A DNA stretch of 64,000 bases from Planomonospora sp. ID67723 (GCF_015711605.1 NZ_JABTEZ010000002.1:1054001-1118000), one strand, 5' to 3'; shown: positions 44,596 to 55,763, counted from the stretch's first letter. A program made the numbers and translations. Notes: generated by a model not told the origin, from the sequence alone.

Positions 44596-44933
44596 GAGCC
44601 CAACCCTAGGGGAACGGCCGCGCGGTGACCGGCCACCGCGGTCGCGCCTGGGATCCGCCGGCCGGGGCGGGCGGGCCGCGGCGGCGTGGCGGGCCGCCGA
44701 GGGGCGGGCGGGACCGAGATTCTCCGGAGCATGACCTGCCTCACGTGACCAGCTGGAATACCCTTCCCGAAGGCCCCGTTAGGCGAATGGGATGAACCAG
44801 CATCAAATAGCTGCGATAGGGGCCGGGTAGGCAGGTTTCCGGCGGGGTACGGTAATGTCTACACACCACGCAGCAGGGCCAACGTCGTCCCTTTGCTTGT
44901 CCAGATGAAGCAGAAGACGACGGGAGGGATTCA
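44596..44933. other. 338-bp intergenic region between BpsA-like gene and gltB
   Basis: No gene is evident. It must hold the divergent promoters; I see no clear -35/-10 pair. Minor features are CACGTG near 44743-44748 and the gltB ribosome site GGGAGGGA at about 44922-44929. A reverse frame at 44803-45075 is judged a shadow. Confidence 0.5.
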
Positions 44934-47900
44934 ATGCCTGCTGCCCGCCTCGGCTTTCCCGAGCCCCAGGGCCTCTACCACCCTTCGCACGAGCATGACG
45001 CCTGCGGTGTCGCCATGGTCGCCGACGTGGCCGGACGACGCGGCCACGACATCGTTGCGAAGGCTCTGACGGCACTGTGCAATCTCGACCACCGGGGGGC
45101 CCAGGGTAGCGAACCGGACACCGGCGACGGCGCCGGCATCCTGACGCAGATCCCCGATGCCTTCCTCCGCGCGGTGGTGGACTTCCCGCTGCCCGCCGCG
45201 GGCGCCTACGCCGCCGGCACGGCCTTCCTGGCCTCCGACTCCGAGGCCCGCGAGATCGCGGTGCGGATGATCGAGGAGATCGCCGCGGAAGAGGGCCTGA
45301 CCGTCCTCGGCTGGCGCGACGTCCCGGTCGACCGCGCGCTGCCCGGGCCGAGCGCCCGCGCCGTGATGCCCTTCTTCCGCCAGCTCTTCGTCGCCTCCCC
45401 GGGCGGCGAGACGGGCCTGGCCCTCGACCGGCTGGCCTTCTGCCTGCGCAAGCGGGCCGAGCACGAGGTGGACGTCTACTTCCCCTCGCTGTCCAGCCGG
45501 ACCATCGTCTACAAGGGCATGCTCACCCCCGGCCAGGTCGAGCCGTTCTTCCCCGACCTGAGCGACGAGCGCTACGAGACCGCGATCGCGCTGGTCCACT
45601 CGCGCTTCTCCACCAACACCTTCCCGTCGTGGCCACTGGCGCACCCGTACCGGTACGTCGCCCACAACGGCGAGATCAACACGGTCAAGGGCAACCGCAA
45701 CTGGATGCGCGCCCGCGAGGCCATGCTGGCCACCGCGAACATCCCCGGCGACCTGTCGCGGCTGTTCCCGATCTGCGACCCCGACAGCTCCGACACCGGC
45801 TCCTTCGACGAGGCGCTGGAGCTGCTCCACCTCGCCGGGCGCTCGCTGCCGCACGCGGTGCTGATGATGATCCCCGAGGCGTGGGAGAACCACACCGAGA
45901 TGGACCCCGCGCGGCGGGCGTTCTACGAGTTCCACGCCTCCCTGATGGAGGCCTGGGACGGCCCGGCCTCCATCAGCTTCTCCGACGGCACCCTCGTCGG
46001 CGCGGTCCTCGACCGCAACGGCCTGCGCCCCGGCCGCTTCTGGGTCACCGACGACGGCCTCGTCGTCCTGGGCTCCGAGGCCGGCGTGCTCGACATCGCC
46101 CCCGAGCGCGTGGTCCGCAAGGGCCGCCTGCAGCCCGGCAGGATGTTCCTGATCGACACCGCCCGCGGCAAGATCATCGAGGACGACGAGATCAAGTCCG
46201 AGCTCGCCGCCGAACTGCCCTACGCCGAGTGGCTGCACGCCGGGCTGGTCCGCTTCGAGGAACTGCCCGCCCGCACCCGCGGCGTCCTGCCCGACGGCGT
46301 CGAGGGCGCCACCCGCGAGGCCCTGGTCAAGCGGCAGCAGACCTTCGGCTACACCGAGGAGGAGCTGCGGATCATCCTCGCGCCGATGGCCAAGACCGGC
46401 GCCGAGCCGATCGGCTCGATGGGCACCGACACCCCCGTCGCCGTGCTCAGCGAGAAGCCCCGGCTGCTGTTCGACTACTTCAGCCAGCTGTTCGCGCAGG
46501 TCACCAACCCGCCGCTGGACGCCATCCGCGAGGAGCTCGTCACCTCCCTGGCCAGCACCCTCGGCCCCGAGGGCAACCTGCTCGACCCGGGCCCGGCCTC
46601 CTGCCGCCAGCTGGTCCTGCCGTACCCGGTGATCGACAACGACGAGCTCGCCAAGATCATCCACATCAACGACGAGGGCGCGCTCCCCGGCTTCCAGCCG
46701 CACGTCGTCTCCGGCCTGTACGAGGTCGGCGGCGGCGGCGAGGCCCTGCTGCGCCGCCTGGAGGAGATCCGCGCCGAGGTCTCGGAGGCCATCGCGAACG
46801 GAGCGCGCATCATCGTGCTCTCCGACCGCGGCTCCTCCGACGTGCTCGCCCCGATCCCGTCGCTGATGCTCACCGGCGCGGTCCACCACCACCTCATCGC
46901 CGAGAAGACCCGCACCCGTGTCGGCCTGGTGATCGAGGCCGGCGACGCCCGCGAGTGCCACCACATGGCCCTGCTCATCGGCTACGGCGCCGGCGCGGTC
47001 AACCCCTACCTCGCCATCGAGACCGTCGAGGACATGGTCGACTCCGGGGTCCTGGCCGTCGACCGGTACAAGGCCGTGCGCAACCTCATCAAGGCGTACG
47101 GCAAGGGCGTGCTGAAGGTCATGTCCAAGATGGGCGTGTCCACCGTCGCCTCCTACACCGGCGCGCAGATCTTCGAGGCGCTCGGGCTCGGCCAGGAGGT
47201 CGTCGACACCTGCTTCGCCGGGACCACCTCCCGCCTGGGCGGCGTCGGCTTCGACGTCCTGGCGCGCGAGACCGCCGAGCGGCACCGCCGCGCCTACCCG
47301 CGCGCCGCCAACGCCCACCGCCGACTGGAGGTCGGCGGCGAGTACCAGTGGCGCCGCGAGGGCGAGCCGCACCTGTTCAACCCCGAGACCGTCTTCAAGC
47401 TGCAGCACGCCACCCGCACCCGCCGCTACGAGATCTTCAAGGAGTACACGAGCCTCGTGGACTCCCAGGCGGAGAAGCTGATGACGCTGCGCGGCCTGTT
47501 CACGTTCCGCGACGGCGTCCGCGAGCCCATCTCCATCGACGAGGTCGAGCCGGTCAGCGAGATCGTCAAGCGGTTCTCCACCGGCGCCATGTCCTACGGC
47601 TCCATCTCCATGGAGGCGCACGAGACCCTCGCGATCGCCATGAACCGGCTGGGCGGCAAGTCCAACACCGGCGAGGGCGGCGAGGACCCCGAGCGGCTCT
47701 ACGACCCGGCGCGACGCTCGGCCATCAAGCAGGTGGCCTCCGGCCGCTTCGGCGTCACCAGCGAGTACCTCGTCAACGCCGACGACCTGCAGATCAAGAT
47801 GGCCCAGGGCGCCAAGCCCGGCGAGGGCGGGCAACTGCCCGGCCACAAGGTCTACCCGTGGATCGCCAAGACCCGGCACTCCACCCCCGGCGTCGGCCTC

Positions 47901-49460
47901 ATCTCACCCCCGCCGCACCACGACATCTACTCCATCGAGGACCTCGCCCAGCTCATCCACGACCTGAAGAACGCCAACCCCGTCTCCCGCGTGCACGTCA
48001 AGCTCGTGGCCGAGGTCGGCGTCGGCACGGTCGCGGCGGGCGTCAGCAAGGCCCACGCCGACGTCGTGCTCATCTCCGGTCACGACGGCGGCACCGGCGC
48101 CTCCCCGCTGACCTCGCTCAAGCACGCCGGCGCCCCCTGGGAGCTCGGCCTGGCCGAAACCCAGCAGACGCTGCTGCTCAACGGCCTGCGCGACCGGATC
48201 ACCGTCCAGGTCGACGGCCAGCTCAAGACCGGCCGCGACGTGGTCATCGCCGCGCTGCTCGGCGCCGAGGAGTACGGCTTCGCCACCGCTCCGCTGATCG
48301 TCTCCGGCTGCGTCATGATGCGCGTCTGCCACCTCGACACCTGCCCGGTCGGCGTCGCCACGCAGAACCCCGAGCTGCGCAAGCGCTTCAGCGGCAAGCC
48401 CGAGTTCGTGGTCAACTTCTTCGAGTTCATCGCCGAGGAGATCCGCGAGTACCTCGCCCAGCTGGGCTTCCGCTCCCTGGACGAGGCCATCGGCCACGCC
48501 GAGCTGCTCGACACCACCTCGGCCGAGAACCACTGGAAGGCCGCCGGCCTCGACCTCTCGCCCATCCTGCACCGGCCCGAGCTGCCCGCCGGCGCGGCGC
48601 TGCGCCGTACCGTCGCCCAGGACCACGGCCTGGCCGCGGCCCTGGACAACACCCTGATCCAGCTCGCCGAGGGCGCCCTCAACGAGGGCCGCCGGGTCAC
48701 CCTGGAACTGCCCATCCGCAACGTCAACCGCACGGTCGGCACCATGCTCGGCCACGAGGTGACCAAGCGGTACGGCGGCGCCGGTCTGCCCGACGACACC
48801 ATCGACGTGCGCTTCACCGGCTCGGCCGGCAACTCCTTCGGCGCCTTCGTGCCCAGGGGCATCACCCTCCGGCTGACCGGCGACGCCAACGACTATCTCG
48901 CCAAGGGCCTGTCCGGCGGCCGGATCACCCTCCGCCCGCACGAGCAGGCCTCCCTGGAGGGCCACATCATCGCCGGCAACGTCGGCCTGTACGGCGCGAC
49001 CTCCGGCGAGGTGTACGTCCGCGGTGTCATGGGCGAGCGGTTCTGCGTCCGCAACTCCGGCGCCACCGCGGTCGTCGAGGGCGTCGGCGACCACGGCTGC
49101 GAGTACATGACCGGTGGCAGGGTCGTCGTCCTCGGCCCGACCGGCCGCAACTTCGCGGCCGGCATGTCCGGCGGCGTCGCCTACCTGCTCGACCTCGACC
49201 CGGCACGGGTCAACCGCGAGATGGTGGAGATCGAGGCGCTGAGCGAGGACGACTCCGAAGAGCTCCGGAAGATCATCGAGACGCACCTGGCGGAGACCGG
49301 TTCCACGGTCGCCAAGGAACTGCTCGCCGACTGGGACCCGTCCCGGTTCGGGAAGATCATGCCGACCGACTACAAGCGGGTCTTGAAGGCCGCCGAGACG
49401 GCGCGGCTCGAAGGCAGGGACATCGACGAGGCGGTCATGACCGCCGCGGTCCAGGGATAG
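44934..49460 (+). CDS. gltB: Glutamate synthase (NADPH) large subunit
   Basis: The 1508-aa protein makes glutamate from 2-oxoglutarate and glutamine. N-terminal glutaminase: nucleophile Cys24 ([10 protein letters not shown]), with [17 protein letters not shown] and [11 protein letters not shown]; central domain; FMN synthase domain with [10 protein letters not shown] and [12 protein letters not shown]; 3Fe-4S Cys1126, Cys1132 and Cys1137 ([15 protein letters not shown]); C-terminal GXGXG beta-helix domain. Because Cys24 is internal, a propeptide is probably cleaved. It is followed 14 bases later by gltD. Confidence 0.97.
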   Translation: MPAARLGFPEPQGLYHPSHEHDACGVAMVADVAGRRGHDIVAKALTALCNLDHRGAQGSEPDTGDGAGILTQIPDAFLRAVVDFPLPAAGAYAAGTAFLASDSEAREIAVRMIEEIAAEEGLTVLGWRDVPVDRALPGPSARAVMPFFRQLFVASPGGETGLALDRLAFCLRKRAEHEVDVYFPSLSSRTIVYKGMLTPGQVEPFFPDLSDERYETAIALVHSRFSTNTFPSWPLAHPYRYVAHNGEINTVKGNRNWMRAREAMLATANIPGDLSRLFPICDPDSSDTGSFDEALELLHLAGRSLPHAVLMMIPEAWENHTEMDPARRAFYEFHASLMEAWDGPASISFSDGTLVGAVLDRNGLRPGRFWVTDDGLVVLGSEAGVLDIAPERVVRKGRLQPGRMFLIDTARGKIIEDDEIKSELAAELPYAEWLHAGLVRFEELPARTRGVLPDGVEGATREALVKRQQTFGYTEEELRIILAPMAKTGAEPIGSMGTDTPVAVLSEKPRLLFDYFSQLFAQVTNPPLDAIREELVTSLASTLGPEGNLLDPGPASCRQLVLPYPVIDNDELAKIIHINDEGALPGFQPHVVSGLYEVGGGGEALLRRLEEIRAEVSEAIANGARIIVLSDRGSSDVLAPIPSLMLTGAVHHHLIAEKTRTRVGLVIEAGDARECHHMALLIGYGAGAVNPYLAIETVEDMVDSGVLAVDRYKAVRNLIKAYGKGVLKVMSKMGVSTVASYTGAQIFEALGLGQEVVDTCFAGTTSRLGGVGFDVLARETAERHRRAYPRAANAHRRLEVGGEYQWRREGEPHLFNPETVFKLQHATRTRRYEIFKEYTSLVDSQAEKLMTLRGLFTFRDGVREPISIDEVEPVSEIVKRFSTGAMSYGSISMEAHETLAIAMNRLGGKSNTGEGGEDPERLYDPARRSAIKQVASGRFGVTSEYLVNADDLQIKMAQGAKPGEGGQLPGHKVYPWIAKTRHSTPGVGLISPPPHHDIYSIEDLAQLIHDLKNANPVSRVHVKLVAEVGVGTVAAGVSKAHADVVLISGHDGGTGASPLTSLKHAGAPWELGLAETQQTLLLNGLRDRITVQVDGQLKTGRDVVIAALLGAEEYGFATAPLIVSGCVMMRVCHLDTCPVGVATQNPELRKRFSGKPEFVVNFFEFIAEEIREYLAQLGFRSLDEAIGHAELLDTTSAENHWKAAGLDLSPILHRPELPAGAALRRTVAQDHGLAAALDNTLIQLAEGALNEGRRVTLELPIRNVNRTVGTMLGHEVTKRYGGAGLPDDTIDVRFTGSAGNSFGAFVPRGITLRLTGDANDYLAKGLSGGRITLRPHEQASLEGHIIAGNVGLYGATSGEVYVRGVMGERFCVRNSGATAVVEGVGDHGCEYMTGGRVVVLGPTGRNFAAGMSGGVAYLLDLDPARVNREMVEIEALSEDDSEELRKIIETHLAETGSTVAKELLADWDPSRFGKIMPTDYKRVLKAAETARLEGRDIDEAVMTAAVQG

Positions 49461-49474
49461 GGGAGGTAACACCG

Positions 49475-50953
49475 ATGGCTGACCCGAAGGGTTTCCTGAA
49501 CCACGGCCGCGAGCTGCCGGCGCGCCGCCCGGTGGACGTGCGCATCCGCGACTGGCGTGAGGTCTACCAGGACTTCCCCGCCGAGAAGCTGACGAAGCAG
49601 GCGTCCCGCTGCATGGACTGCGGCATCCCGTTCTGCCACAACGGCTGCCCGCTCGGAAACCTCATCCCCGAGTGGAACGACCTGGTCTACCGGGACGACT
49701 GGCACGAGGCGATCGAGCGGCTGCACGCCACCAACAACTTCCCGGAGTTCACCGGCCGCCTGTGCCCGGCTCCGTGCGAGGCGGCGTGCGTCCTCGGCAT
49801 CAACTCCGACCCCGTCGCCATCAAGAGGGTCGAGGTCGAGATCATCGACCGCGCCTTCGACGAGGGCTGGGTCACCCCGCAGGTCCCGGCCTCCAGGACC
49901 GGCAAGCGCGTCGCGGTCGTCGGCTCGGGCCCCGCGGGCCTGGCCGCCGCCCAGCAGCTCACCCGGGCCGGGCACGACGTGGTGGTGTTCGAGCGGGCCG
50001 ACCGGATCGGCGGCCTGCTCCGCTACGGCATCCCCGAGTTCAAGATGGAGAAGCGGCACATCGACCGGCGGCTCGAGCAGATGCGGGCCGAGGGCACCGA
50101 GTTCCGCACCGGCGTCAACGTCGGCGTGGACGTCACCGCCGCCCAGCTGCGCGAGGACTTCGACGCGGTCGTCCTCGCCGGCGGCGCGACCCAGTGGCGG
50201 GACCTGCCCGTCGCCGGACGCGACCTGAAGGGCGTCTACCAGGCGATGGAGTACCTCCCCCTGGCCAACAAGGTCCAGGAGGGCGACCTCGCCGAGCCCC
50301 CGATCTCGGCCGAGGGCAAGCACGTGGTCGTGATCGGCGGCGGTGACACCGGCGCCGACTGCATCGGCACCGCGATCCGCCAGGGCGCCGCCTCGGTGAC
50401 CCAGCTGGAGATCATGCCGCAGCCCCCGGCGGCCCGCCCCGGCAGCCAGCCGTGGCCCACGTTCCCCATCCTGTTCAAGATGGAGAGCGCCCACGAGGAA
50501 CTGGCCGACGGCGGCGGCGACCGGGTCTACGCGGTCTCCACCACCGAGTTCGTCGGCGACGCCGACGGCAACGTCCGGGCGCTGCGCCTGGTCGAGGTCG
50601 AGGGCCCGCAGACCGGGTTCAAGCCGATCCCCGGCACCGAGCGGGAGATCCCGGCCGAGCTGATCACCCTGTCGATGGGCTTCACCGGCCCGGAGAAGGG
50701 CGGACTCCTGACCGACCTCGAGGCTCTGGCCTCCGGGGAGTTCTACGACGCGCGCGGCAACGTCGCCCGGGACAAGGGCTACCAGTCGGCGGTGGAGGGC
50801 GTGTTCGTCGCCGGCGACATGGGCCGCGGCCAGTCGCTGATCGTCTGGGCGATCGCGGAGGGCCGCTCGGCCGCCGCGGCCGTCGACCGCCACCTCACCG
50901 GGCAGACCGCCCTGCCGGTCGCGATCCCGCCGACCGCCCGCCCGCTGGTCTGA
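49475..50953 (+). CDS. gltD: Glutamate synthase small subunit
   Basis: The 492-aa flavoprotein passes electrons from NADPH to GltB. Two 4Fe-4S Cys clusters lie at the N-terminus (CMDCGIPFCHNGCPLGN and CPAPCEAAC), followed by FAD-binding VVGSGPAGLAAAQQL and NADPH-binding VIGGGDTGADC. The start is ATG 49475 with GGGAGGTAAC at 49461-49470. The apparent long frame beginning at 45629 is out of frame with gltB and only its last part is real. A strong hairpin follows. Confidence 0.96.
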   Translation: MADPKGFLNHGRELPARRPVDVRIRDWREVYQDFPAEKLTKQASRCMDCGIPFCHNGCPLGNLIPEWNDLVYRDDWHEAIERLHATNNFPEFTGRLCPAPCEAACVLGINSDPVAIKRVEVEIIDRAFDEGWVTPQVPASRTGKRVAVVGSGPAGLAAAQQLTRAGHDVVVFERADRIGGLLRYGIPEFKMEKRHIDRRLEQMRAEGTEFRTGVNVGVDVTAAQLREDFDAVVLAGGATQWRDLPVAGRDLKGVYQAMEYLPLANKVQEGDLAEPPISAEGKHVVVIGGGDTGADCIGTAIRQGAASVTQLEIMPQPPAARPGSQPWPTFPILFKMESAHEELADGGGDRVYAVSTTEFVGDADGNVRALRLVEVEGPQTGFKPIPGTEREIPAELITLSMGFTGPEKGGLLTDLEALASGEFYDARGNVARDKGYQSAVEGVFVAGDMGRGQSLIVWAIAEGRSAAAAVDRHLTGQTALPVAIPPTARPLV

Positions 50954-50963
50954 CGGATCCGGC

Positions 50964-51004
50964 GTTCCCTCCCGCCCCGCCGTCCGCGCGGGGCGGGAGG
51001 GAAC
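50964..51004 (+). terminator. gltBD terminator
   Basis: GTTCCCTCCCGCCCCG (50964-50979) and its exact complement (50989-51004) form a 16-bp stem with a 9-base loop, 11 bases after the gltD stop. There is no T-run, as in many GC-rich genomes. Confidence 0.75.
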
Positions 51005-51077
51005 GGGTTCCGCCGCGCGGGCCCCGGCACGGCCTGCCGTACCGGGACAGCTCCTGCCCGCCGTACCGTAAATATCG

Positions 51078-51096
51078 CCTGAAGAAAGTATTCAGG
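51078..51096 (+). promoter_or_regulatory. Inverted repeat upstream of the protease gene
   Basis: CCTGAA (51078-51083) and TTCAGG (51091-51096) are arms around GAAAGTA. A half-copy, CCTGAA at 51116-51121, lies nearer to the gene. The region is AT-rich for this genome and may hold the protease promoter and operator. Confidence 0.4.
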
Positions 51097-51161
51097 TTGC
51101 TTTGTCCGCTGTATGCCTGAAAGATACTTCTCCTTGGTCCAGCGGCAGGCACGGAGACTCG

Positions 51162-52844
51162 ATGAAACGCGCAGGCGGGCGCCTCACAGGCACGACAGCG
51201 GCCATCACCCTGGCGGCCACCCTCGCCACGGCCCTCACCACGCCCTTCACCGGGGCCTCCACCGCAGGCGCCCCCGCCCCGCACCTCCGTGACTACCTCG
51301 TCTTCTACGCCGACGGAGCCCACGCACAGGCGCTGAAGGCGATCACCGGCAACGGTGGAACGGTCCTGTCCACCGACCCCCGACTCGGCTACATCACCGC
51401 CAAGGCCCCCACCGGCCCCGGAGCCCGGTTCGTCGAGGACCTCGCCGCCGACGCCGCCATCGCCGGCGTCTCCTCCGACCGCAGAATCGGCCACGCCACC
51501 GCGCTTCCCGCCGCCCCCGCCCGCACCGGCGCCTTCCCCGACGCCAAAGCCCTCCTCGGACAGGCCGGCCCCGAACCACTCGCCGGACGGCAGTGGGACA
51601 TGAAGATGATCGGCGCCACCGCCGACGGCTCCCACGCCACCGCAGCGGGCGCCCCCACCGTCCTCGTCGGCGTCATCGACACCGGAGTCGACGGCAAACA
51701 CCCCGACATCGCACCGAACTTCGACGCCACCCGCAGCCGCAACTTCGTCACCGACAGGCCCGAAGACCCCAACGGAGCCGAACTCGACGGGCCCTGCGAG
51801 TTCCCCGGCTGCAAAGACCCGGCCGACTGGGACGACGACGGCCACGGCACCCACGTCGCCAGCACCATCGCATCCCCCGCCAACGGCCTGGGCATCGCAG
51901 GAGTCGCCCCCAGAGCCACGATCGTCAACCTCCGCGCCGGCCAGGACTCCGGCCTGTTCTTCCTCAAGCCCAGCCTCGACGCTCTCACCTACGCCGCCGA
52001 CAACGGCATCGACGTCGTCAACATGAGCTACTACGTCGACCCCTGGCTGTTCAACTGCAAAGCCAACCCCGCCGACTCCAAAGCGGAGCAACTCGAACAG
52101 CGCGGCGTCATCACCGGCATGCAACGCGCCCTCGACTACGCCCGCGCCCACGGCGTCACCCTGATCAGCGCCATCGGCAACGGCTCCACCGACCTCGGCA
52201 AACCCAGGACCGACACCACCAGCCCCGACTACCCGCTCGAGACCGAACGCCCCCGCACCATCGACAACTCCTGCCTCAACGTCCCCGCCGAGTCCAAGGG
52301 CGTCATCTCCGTCTCCGCGACCGGGCCCAGCAAACGCAAGTCCTACTTCTCCGACTACGGCATCGAGCAGACCGACCTGGCCGCCCCCGGCGGCGACGAA
52401 TACGACGGCCCCGGCGACGCCGACATCACCAGGACCATCCTCGCCGCCGCCCCCGAACACGTCCTCCGCAAGGAAGGCCTGCTGACGAGCACCGGCGACC
52501 CGAAGAGCCCCGCAGTCGTCCGCGACTGCCGCAACGGCCGCTGCGCCTACTACCAGTACCTCGCCGGCACCTCCATGGCCGCCCCGCACGCCACCGGCGT
52601 CGCCGCCATCCTCATCGGCCGCTTCGGTGAGCCCTCCGCCGACGGCGTCACCATGCCCCCCGCCGAAGTCGAGCGCCTGCTCTACGCCACCGCCACCAGA
52701 AAAGCCTGCCCCTCACCCCGCGCGTACGCCTACCGCCTGGGCGAGGACACCGACACCCACACCTGCGAGGGCAAGAAGTCCCGCAACGGCTTCTACGGCC
52801 GGGGCATCGTCAACGCCGCCAAGGCCGCCACGATCCCCCGCTGA
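51162..52844 (+). CDS. Secreted subtilisin-like (S8) serine protease
   Basis: The 560-aa protein has a signal peptide (about 1-30), an I9-like propeptide region (about 37-105; LRDYLVFYADGAHAQALKAI) and an S8 catalytic domain with Asp173 (GVIDTGVD), His228 (DDGHGTHVAS) and Ser471 (GTSMAAPHATG). Length is normal with no C-terminal anchor. ACGGAGA lies six bases before ATG 51162. It degrades extracellular proteins. The Cys in GPCEFPGCKD and VRDCRNGRC suggest disulphides. Confidence 0.92.
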   Translation: MKRAGGRLTGTTAAITLAATLATALTTPFTGASTAGAPAPHLRDYLVFYADGAHAQALKAITGNGGTVLSTDPRLGYITAKAPTGPGARFVEDLAADAAIAGVSSDRRIGHATALPAAPARTGAFPDAKALLGQAGPEPLAGRQWDMKMIGATADGSHATAAGAPTVLVGVIDTGVDGKHPDIAPNFDATRSRNFVTDRPEDPNGAELDGPCEFPGCKDPADWDDDGHGTHVASTIASPANGLGIAGVAPRATIVNLRAGQDSGLFFLKPSLDALTYAADNGIDVVNMSYYVDPWLFNCKANPADSKAEQLEQRGVITGMQRALDYARAHGVTLISAIGNGSTDLGKPRTDTTSPDYPLETERPRTIDNSCLNVPAESKGVISVSATGPSKRKSYFSDYGIEQTDLAAPGGDEYDGPGDADITRTILAAAPEHVLRKEGLLTSTGDPKSPAVVRDCRNGRCAYYQYLAGTSMAAPHATGVAAILIGRFGEPSADGVTMPPAEVERLLYATATRKACPSPRAYAYRLGEDTDTHTCEGKKSRNGFYGRGIVNAAKAATIPR

Positions 52845-53003
52845 CCCCGGACGCCCCGGCGGGAACCCGGCGGTGAAGCGGCGGATCCGGGCAGGAGGCA
52901 CGGGAGGGCCCGGTGGGGAGGCGAGGAGAAGCCGGACGAGGAAACGGCGGACCTGAGTATGAATACGGATGCCGCCCCCACCACGGCTGCCTAGCCTGAA
53001 ACC

Positions 53004-53387
53004 ATGACGTACCGCCTCATCGGGGAAGCCGCGATGGTGCTCCACTTCCTCTTCCTCGTCTTCATGGCCGTCGGCGGCTTCCTCGCCTGGCGCTGGCCCC
53101 GCCTCATCGGGGTCCACCTCGCCGTCGCCGCCTGGGGCGTCGCCTCCGCCGTCACCGGCATGGAATGCCCCCTGACCGTCGTCGAGGACTGGGGGCGGCG
53201 CAACGCCGGGGAGCAGGGCCTGCCGCCCAGCGGGTTCATCGACCACTACATCGAAGGAGTGATCTACCCGGAGGAACATACGAACCTCGCCCGCCTGGGC
53301 GTCGCCGCCCTCGTGCTCGCCTCCTGGAGCGGCTACCTCCACCGGAGGAGAAGGGCCGGTTCGCCACCTGCCGTCAACCAGGAGTAG
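53004..53387 (+). CDS. DUF2784 membrane protein
   Basis: The 127-aa protein has three to four helices and the DUF2784 signature: VLHFLFLVFMAVGGFLAWRWP, GMECPLTVVEDWGRRNAG and the GFIDHYIEGVIYPEE loop. Function unknown. TAGCCT lies six bases before ATG 53004 and there is no ribosome site, so a leaderless mRNA is likely. Confidence 0.85.
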   Translation: MTYRLIGEAAMVLHFLFLVFMAVGGFLAWRWPRLIGVHLAVAAWGVASAVTGMECPLTVVEDWGRRNAGEQGLPPSGFIDHYIEGVIYPEEHTNLARLGVAALVLASWSGYLHRRRRAGSPPAVNQE

Positions 53388-53465
53388 CGTTACGTCACCG
53401 AGTTTTTCACCGATCATATGACCCTCGTCACGCCCAAGTGGTCTGTACCAATTAAGGTGGGACCC

Positions 53466-54896
53466 GTGACTCGTCGCGCGAAAATCGTCTGCACCCTAGG
53501 TCCCGCCACCTCCTCACCCGAGCGCCTCCGCGAACTCATCGCCGCAGGCATGGACGTGGCCCGCTTCAACCTCAGCCACGGCAGCCACGAGCTGCACAAA
53601 GAGGTCTACGACAGGGTGAAGGAGGTCGCCGCCGACCTCGGCCGCGCCGTAGGCGTGCTCGCCGACCTGCAGGGCCCCAAGATCCGGGTCGGCAAGTTCG
53701 AGGAAGGCCCCGTCCGCCTCGGCTTCGGCGACGTCTTCACCATCACCACCGAAGAGGTCCCCGGCGACCGCGAGCAGGTCTCCACCACCTACCTCGGCCT
53801 CCCCAAGGACGTCCGCCCCGGCGACAGCATCCTCGTCGACGACGGCCGCGTCCACCTCGAGGTCACCCGTGTCGACGGCCCCCGCGTCACCACCCGCGTC
53901 GTCATCGGCGGCATGATCTCCGACAACAAGGGCCTCAACCTGCCCGGCGTCAACGTCAGCGCCCCCGCCCTCACCGACAAGGACGAATCCGACCTCCGCT
54001 GGGCCCTGCGCACCGGCTTCGACCTCATCGCCCTCTCCTTCGTCCGCCGCCCCTCCGACGCCGACGTCGTCCGCAACATCATGGAACAGGAGGGCGTCCG
54101 CCTCCCGCTCCTCGCCAAGATCGAGAAGCCGCAGGCCGTCGACCGCCTCCCCGAGATCATCGAAGCCTTCGACGGCATCATGGTCGCCCGCGGCGACCTC
54201 GGCGTCGAGCTCCCCCTCGAAGAGGTCCCCATCGTGCAGAAGCGCGCCATCGAGCTCTGCCGCGAGAAGGCCCGCCCCGTCATCGTCGCCACCCAGATGC
54301 TCGACTCCATGATGAGCGCCCCCCGGCCCACCCGCGCCGAGGCCTCCGACGTCGCCTACGCCGTCATGGACGGCGCCGACGCCGTCATGCTCTCCGGCGA
54401 GACCTCCGTCGGCAGCTACCCGATCGAGTCCGTCGCCACCATGAGCCGCATCGCCACCGCGGCCGAGCAGTCCGTCCTGGAGGCCACCCACAGCCTCGAC
54501 CGGCTCCCGGAGACCACCGGCGGCGCCATCGCCCGCGCCGCCGCCGAGGTCGGCGCCATCGTCGGAGCCAAGGCCCTGGTCGCCTTCACCATGTCCGGCG
54601 AGACCGCCCGCCGCCTGGCCCGCTACCGCTCGCCCATCCCGCTGCTCGCCTTCACCTCCGCCGCCCACGTGCGCGGTCAGCTCGCCCTCACCTGGGGCGT
54701 GGAGACCTTCGAGGTCCCCTTCGTCCACCACACCGACGACATGGTCCGCCAGGTCGAGGCCGCCCTCCTCGCGCACGCCCGCCTCGAGAAGGGCGACAAG
54801 GTCGTCATCGTCGCCGGCTCCCCGCCCGGCACCGCCGGCTCGACCAACGCCCTGCGCGTCCACACCATCGGCTCCGCCGTCGCCCACCCCGCCTGA
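53466..54896 (+). CDS. pyk: Pyruvate kinase
   Basis: The 476-aa enzyme converts PEP and ADP to pyruvate and ATP. It starts MTRRAKIVCTLGPATSS and contains the active-site LAKIEKPQAVDRL, MVARGDLGVELP and ATQMLDSMM loops. GTG 53466 is preceded by AAGGTGGGA; the upstream ATG 53418 in the same frame is not favoured. Length is typical. Confidence 0.96.
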   Translation: MTRRAKIVCTLGPATSSPERLRELIAAGMDVARFNLSHGSHELHKEVYDRVKEVAADLGRAVGVLADLQGPKIRVGKFEEGPVRLGFGDVFTITTEEVPGDREQVSTTYLGLPKDVRPGDSILVDDGRVHLEVTRVDGPRVTTRVVIGGMISDNKGLNLPGVNVSAPALTDKDESDLRWALRTGFDLIALSFVRRPSDADVVRNIMEQEGVRLPLLAKIEKPQAVDRLPEIIEAFDGIMVARGDLGVELPLEEVPIVQKRAIELCREKARPVIVATQMLDSMMSAPRPTRAEASDVAYAVMDGADAVMLSGETSVGSYPIESVATMSRIATAAEQSVLEATHSLDRLPETTGGAIARAAAEVGAIVGAKALVAFTMSGETARRLARYRSPIPLLAFTSAAHVRGQLALTWGVETFEVPFVHHTDDMVRQVEAALLAHARLEKGDKVVIVAGSPPGTAGSTNALRVHTIGSAVAHPA

Positions 54897-54925
54897 GCCT
54901 GCCGTACGGCTCCCGCACACTGATC

Positions 54926-54958
54926 CCGGGGTGCGCCTCCCGATCAGGCGCACCCCGG
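54926..54958 (+). terminator. pyk terminator hairpin
   Basis: CCGGGGTGCGCCT (54926-54938) and its complement (54946-54958) form a perfect 13-bp stem with a 7-base loop, followed by TT. It lies 29 bases past the pyk stop and also beyond the end of the convergent LAGLIDADG gene. Confidence 0.75.
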
Positions 54959-54995
54959 TTCATGCGAGGGGGAGTCCCTCCTGTCCCCCCAACTC

Positions 54996-55763
54996 TCAGT
55001 ACTTCGGCCCCACGAACCCGTCCAACCGCTCGACGGCCTCCCGCCGCGCCACGGAGACGGCGTTGTGCCGCGAGTAGCGCCAATCCACGCCGAGGAGGGT
55101 GAGTGCCTCGCCGCACAGTTCGAGGATGTCCCTGGACTCGTTGGTGAACAGATAACGGGGATATTCGTACCAATGATCACTGCCGTTGAAGTGGCGGCGG
55201 ACGCGGTTCATGCTCCGGCAGCCGTCCGAGTGCATCAGACCTCGGACGAAGAGTCCTGGATGCTCCTCCGAGATCTCTCGCTGCCATGGCTCTAGCGTGA
55301 TGCGGCGCTCGTGTTTCCGGCCGGGACCGTGCTGGGGGAACAGGCAGAGCCAGTGCTTGGAGTAGCTCTTGACCTCTGTGCAGCCCTGGAGGGAACGGCG
55401 GCTCACGGATGATGTCGGCATCACCGTTGCCATCGTGTCCGCAGCGGCTTCTATCAACCCGGGCCAATCATTGCCGCAGAAGAGGGAGAGCTGATAGACG
55501 CCTTTCCGGCAGAGGACGATGTGACCGTCGCCCAGGTAGAGCCCGAGCAAGTAGGCGTAGGCTTCATGATCCAGCTCCCGTCCGTGGCAGCGGGGGCATG
55601 AATGATGCCTCCTGACGTCCTCGTCGTTGTTCGTACGCCGCGACCCTGTCCGCCACTTCTGTACGGCGCCGAGAGAGACGCCGCAGAGGTCGGCGACTTC
55701 GCGATCGACCAGACCGAGGGCGGAGAGGCGGAGGGCACGGTCAACGGTCTCACGGGGGTGCAT
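54996..55763 (-). CDS. HTH protein with LAGLIDADG-like motifs
   Basis: From ATG 55763 the product is 255 aa; ATG 55775 and a farther start at 55817 are alternatives. It begins with a helix-turn-helix (SALGLVDREVADLCGVSLGAVQKW), then a short CPRCHGRE zinc-like knuckle, and two segments that read as LAGLIDADG motifs: YLLGLYLGDGHI and FVRGLMHSDGCRS, each with a Gly-Asp/Ser-Asp acidic end. This architecture suggests a homing-endonuclease-derived DNA-binding protein or regulator, not known to be mobile. Local base composition is less GC-rich than its neighbours. It lies beside a tRNA gene. No intron or intein is evident. Confidence 0.7.
   Translation of the reverse strand: MHPRETVDRALRLSALGLVDREVADLCGVSLGAVQKWRTGSRRTNNDEDVRRHHSCPRCHGRELDHEAYAYLLGLYLGDGHIVLCRKGVYQLSLFCGNDWPGLIEAAADTMATVMPTSSVSRRSLQGCTEVKSYSKHWLCLFPQHGPGRKHERRITLEPWQREISEEHPGLFVRGLMHSDGCRSMNRVRRHFNGSDHWYEYPRYLFTNESRDILELCGEALTLLGVDWRYSRHNAVSVARREAVERLDGFVGPKY

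Noticed and set aside
44931-47879. 982-aa reverse ORF in gltB
   Set aside because: Antisense shadow of gltB with no motifs.
45629-49474. Long forward frame apparently fused to gltD
   Set aside because: It is out of frame with gltB, reads as Arg/Pro-rich noise and only becomes real at ATG 49475, which has its own ribosome site.
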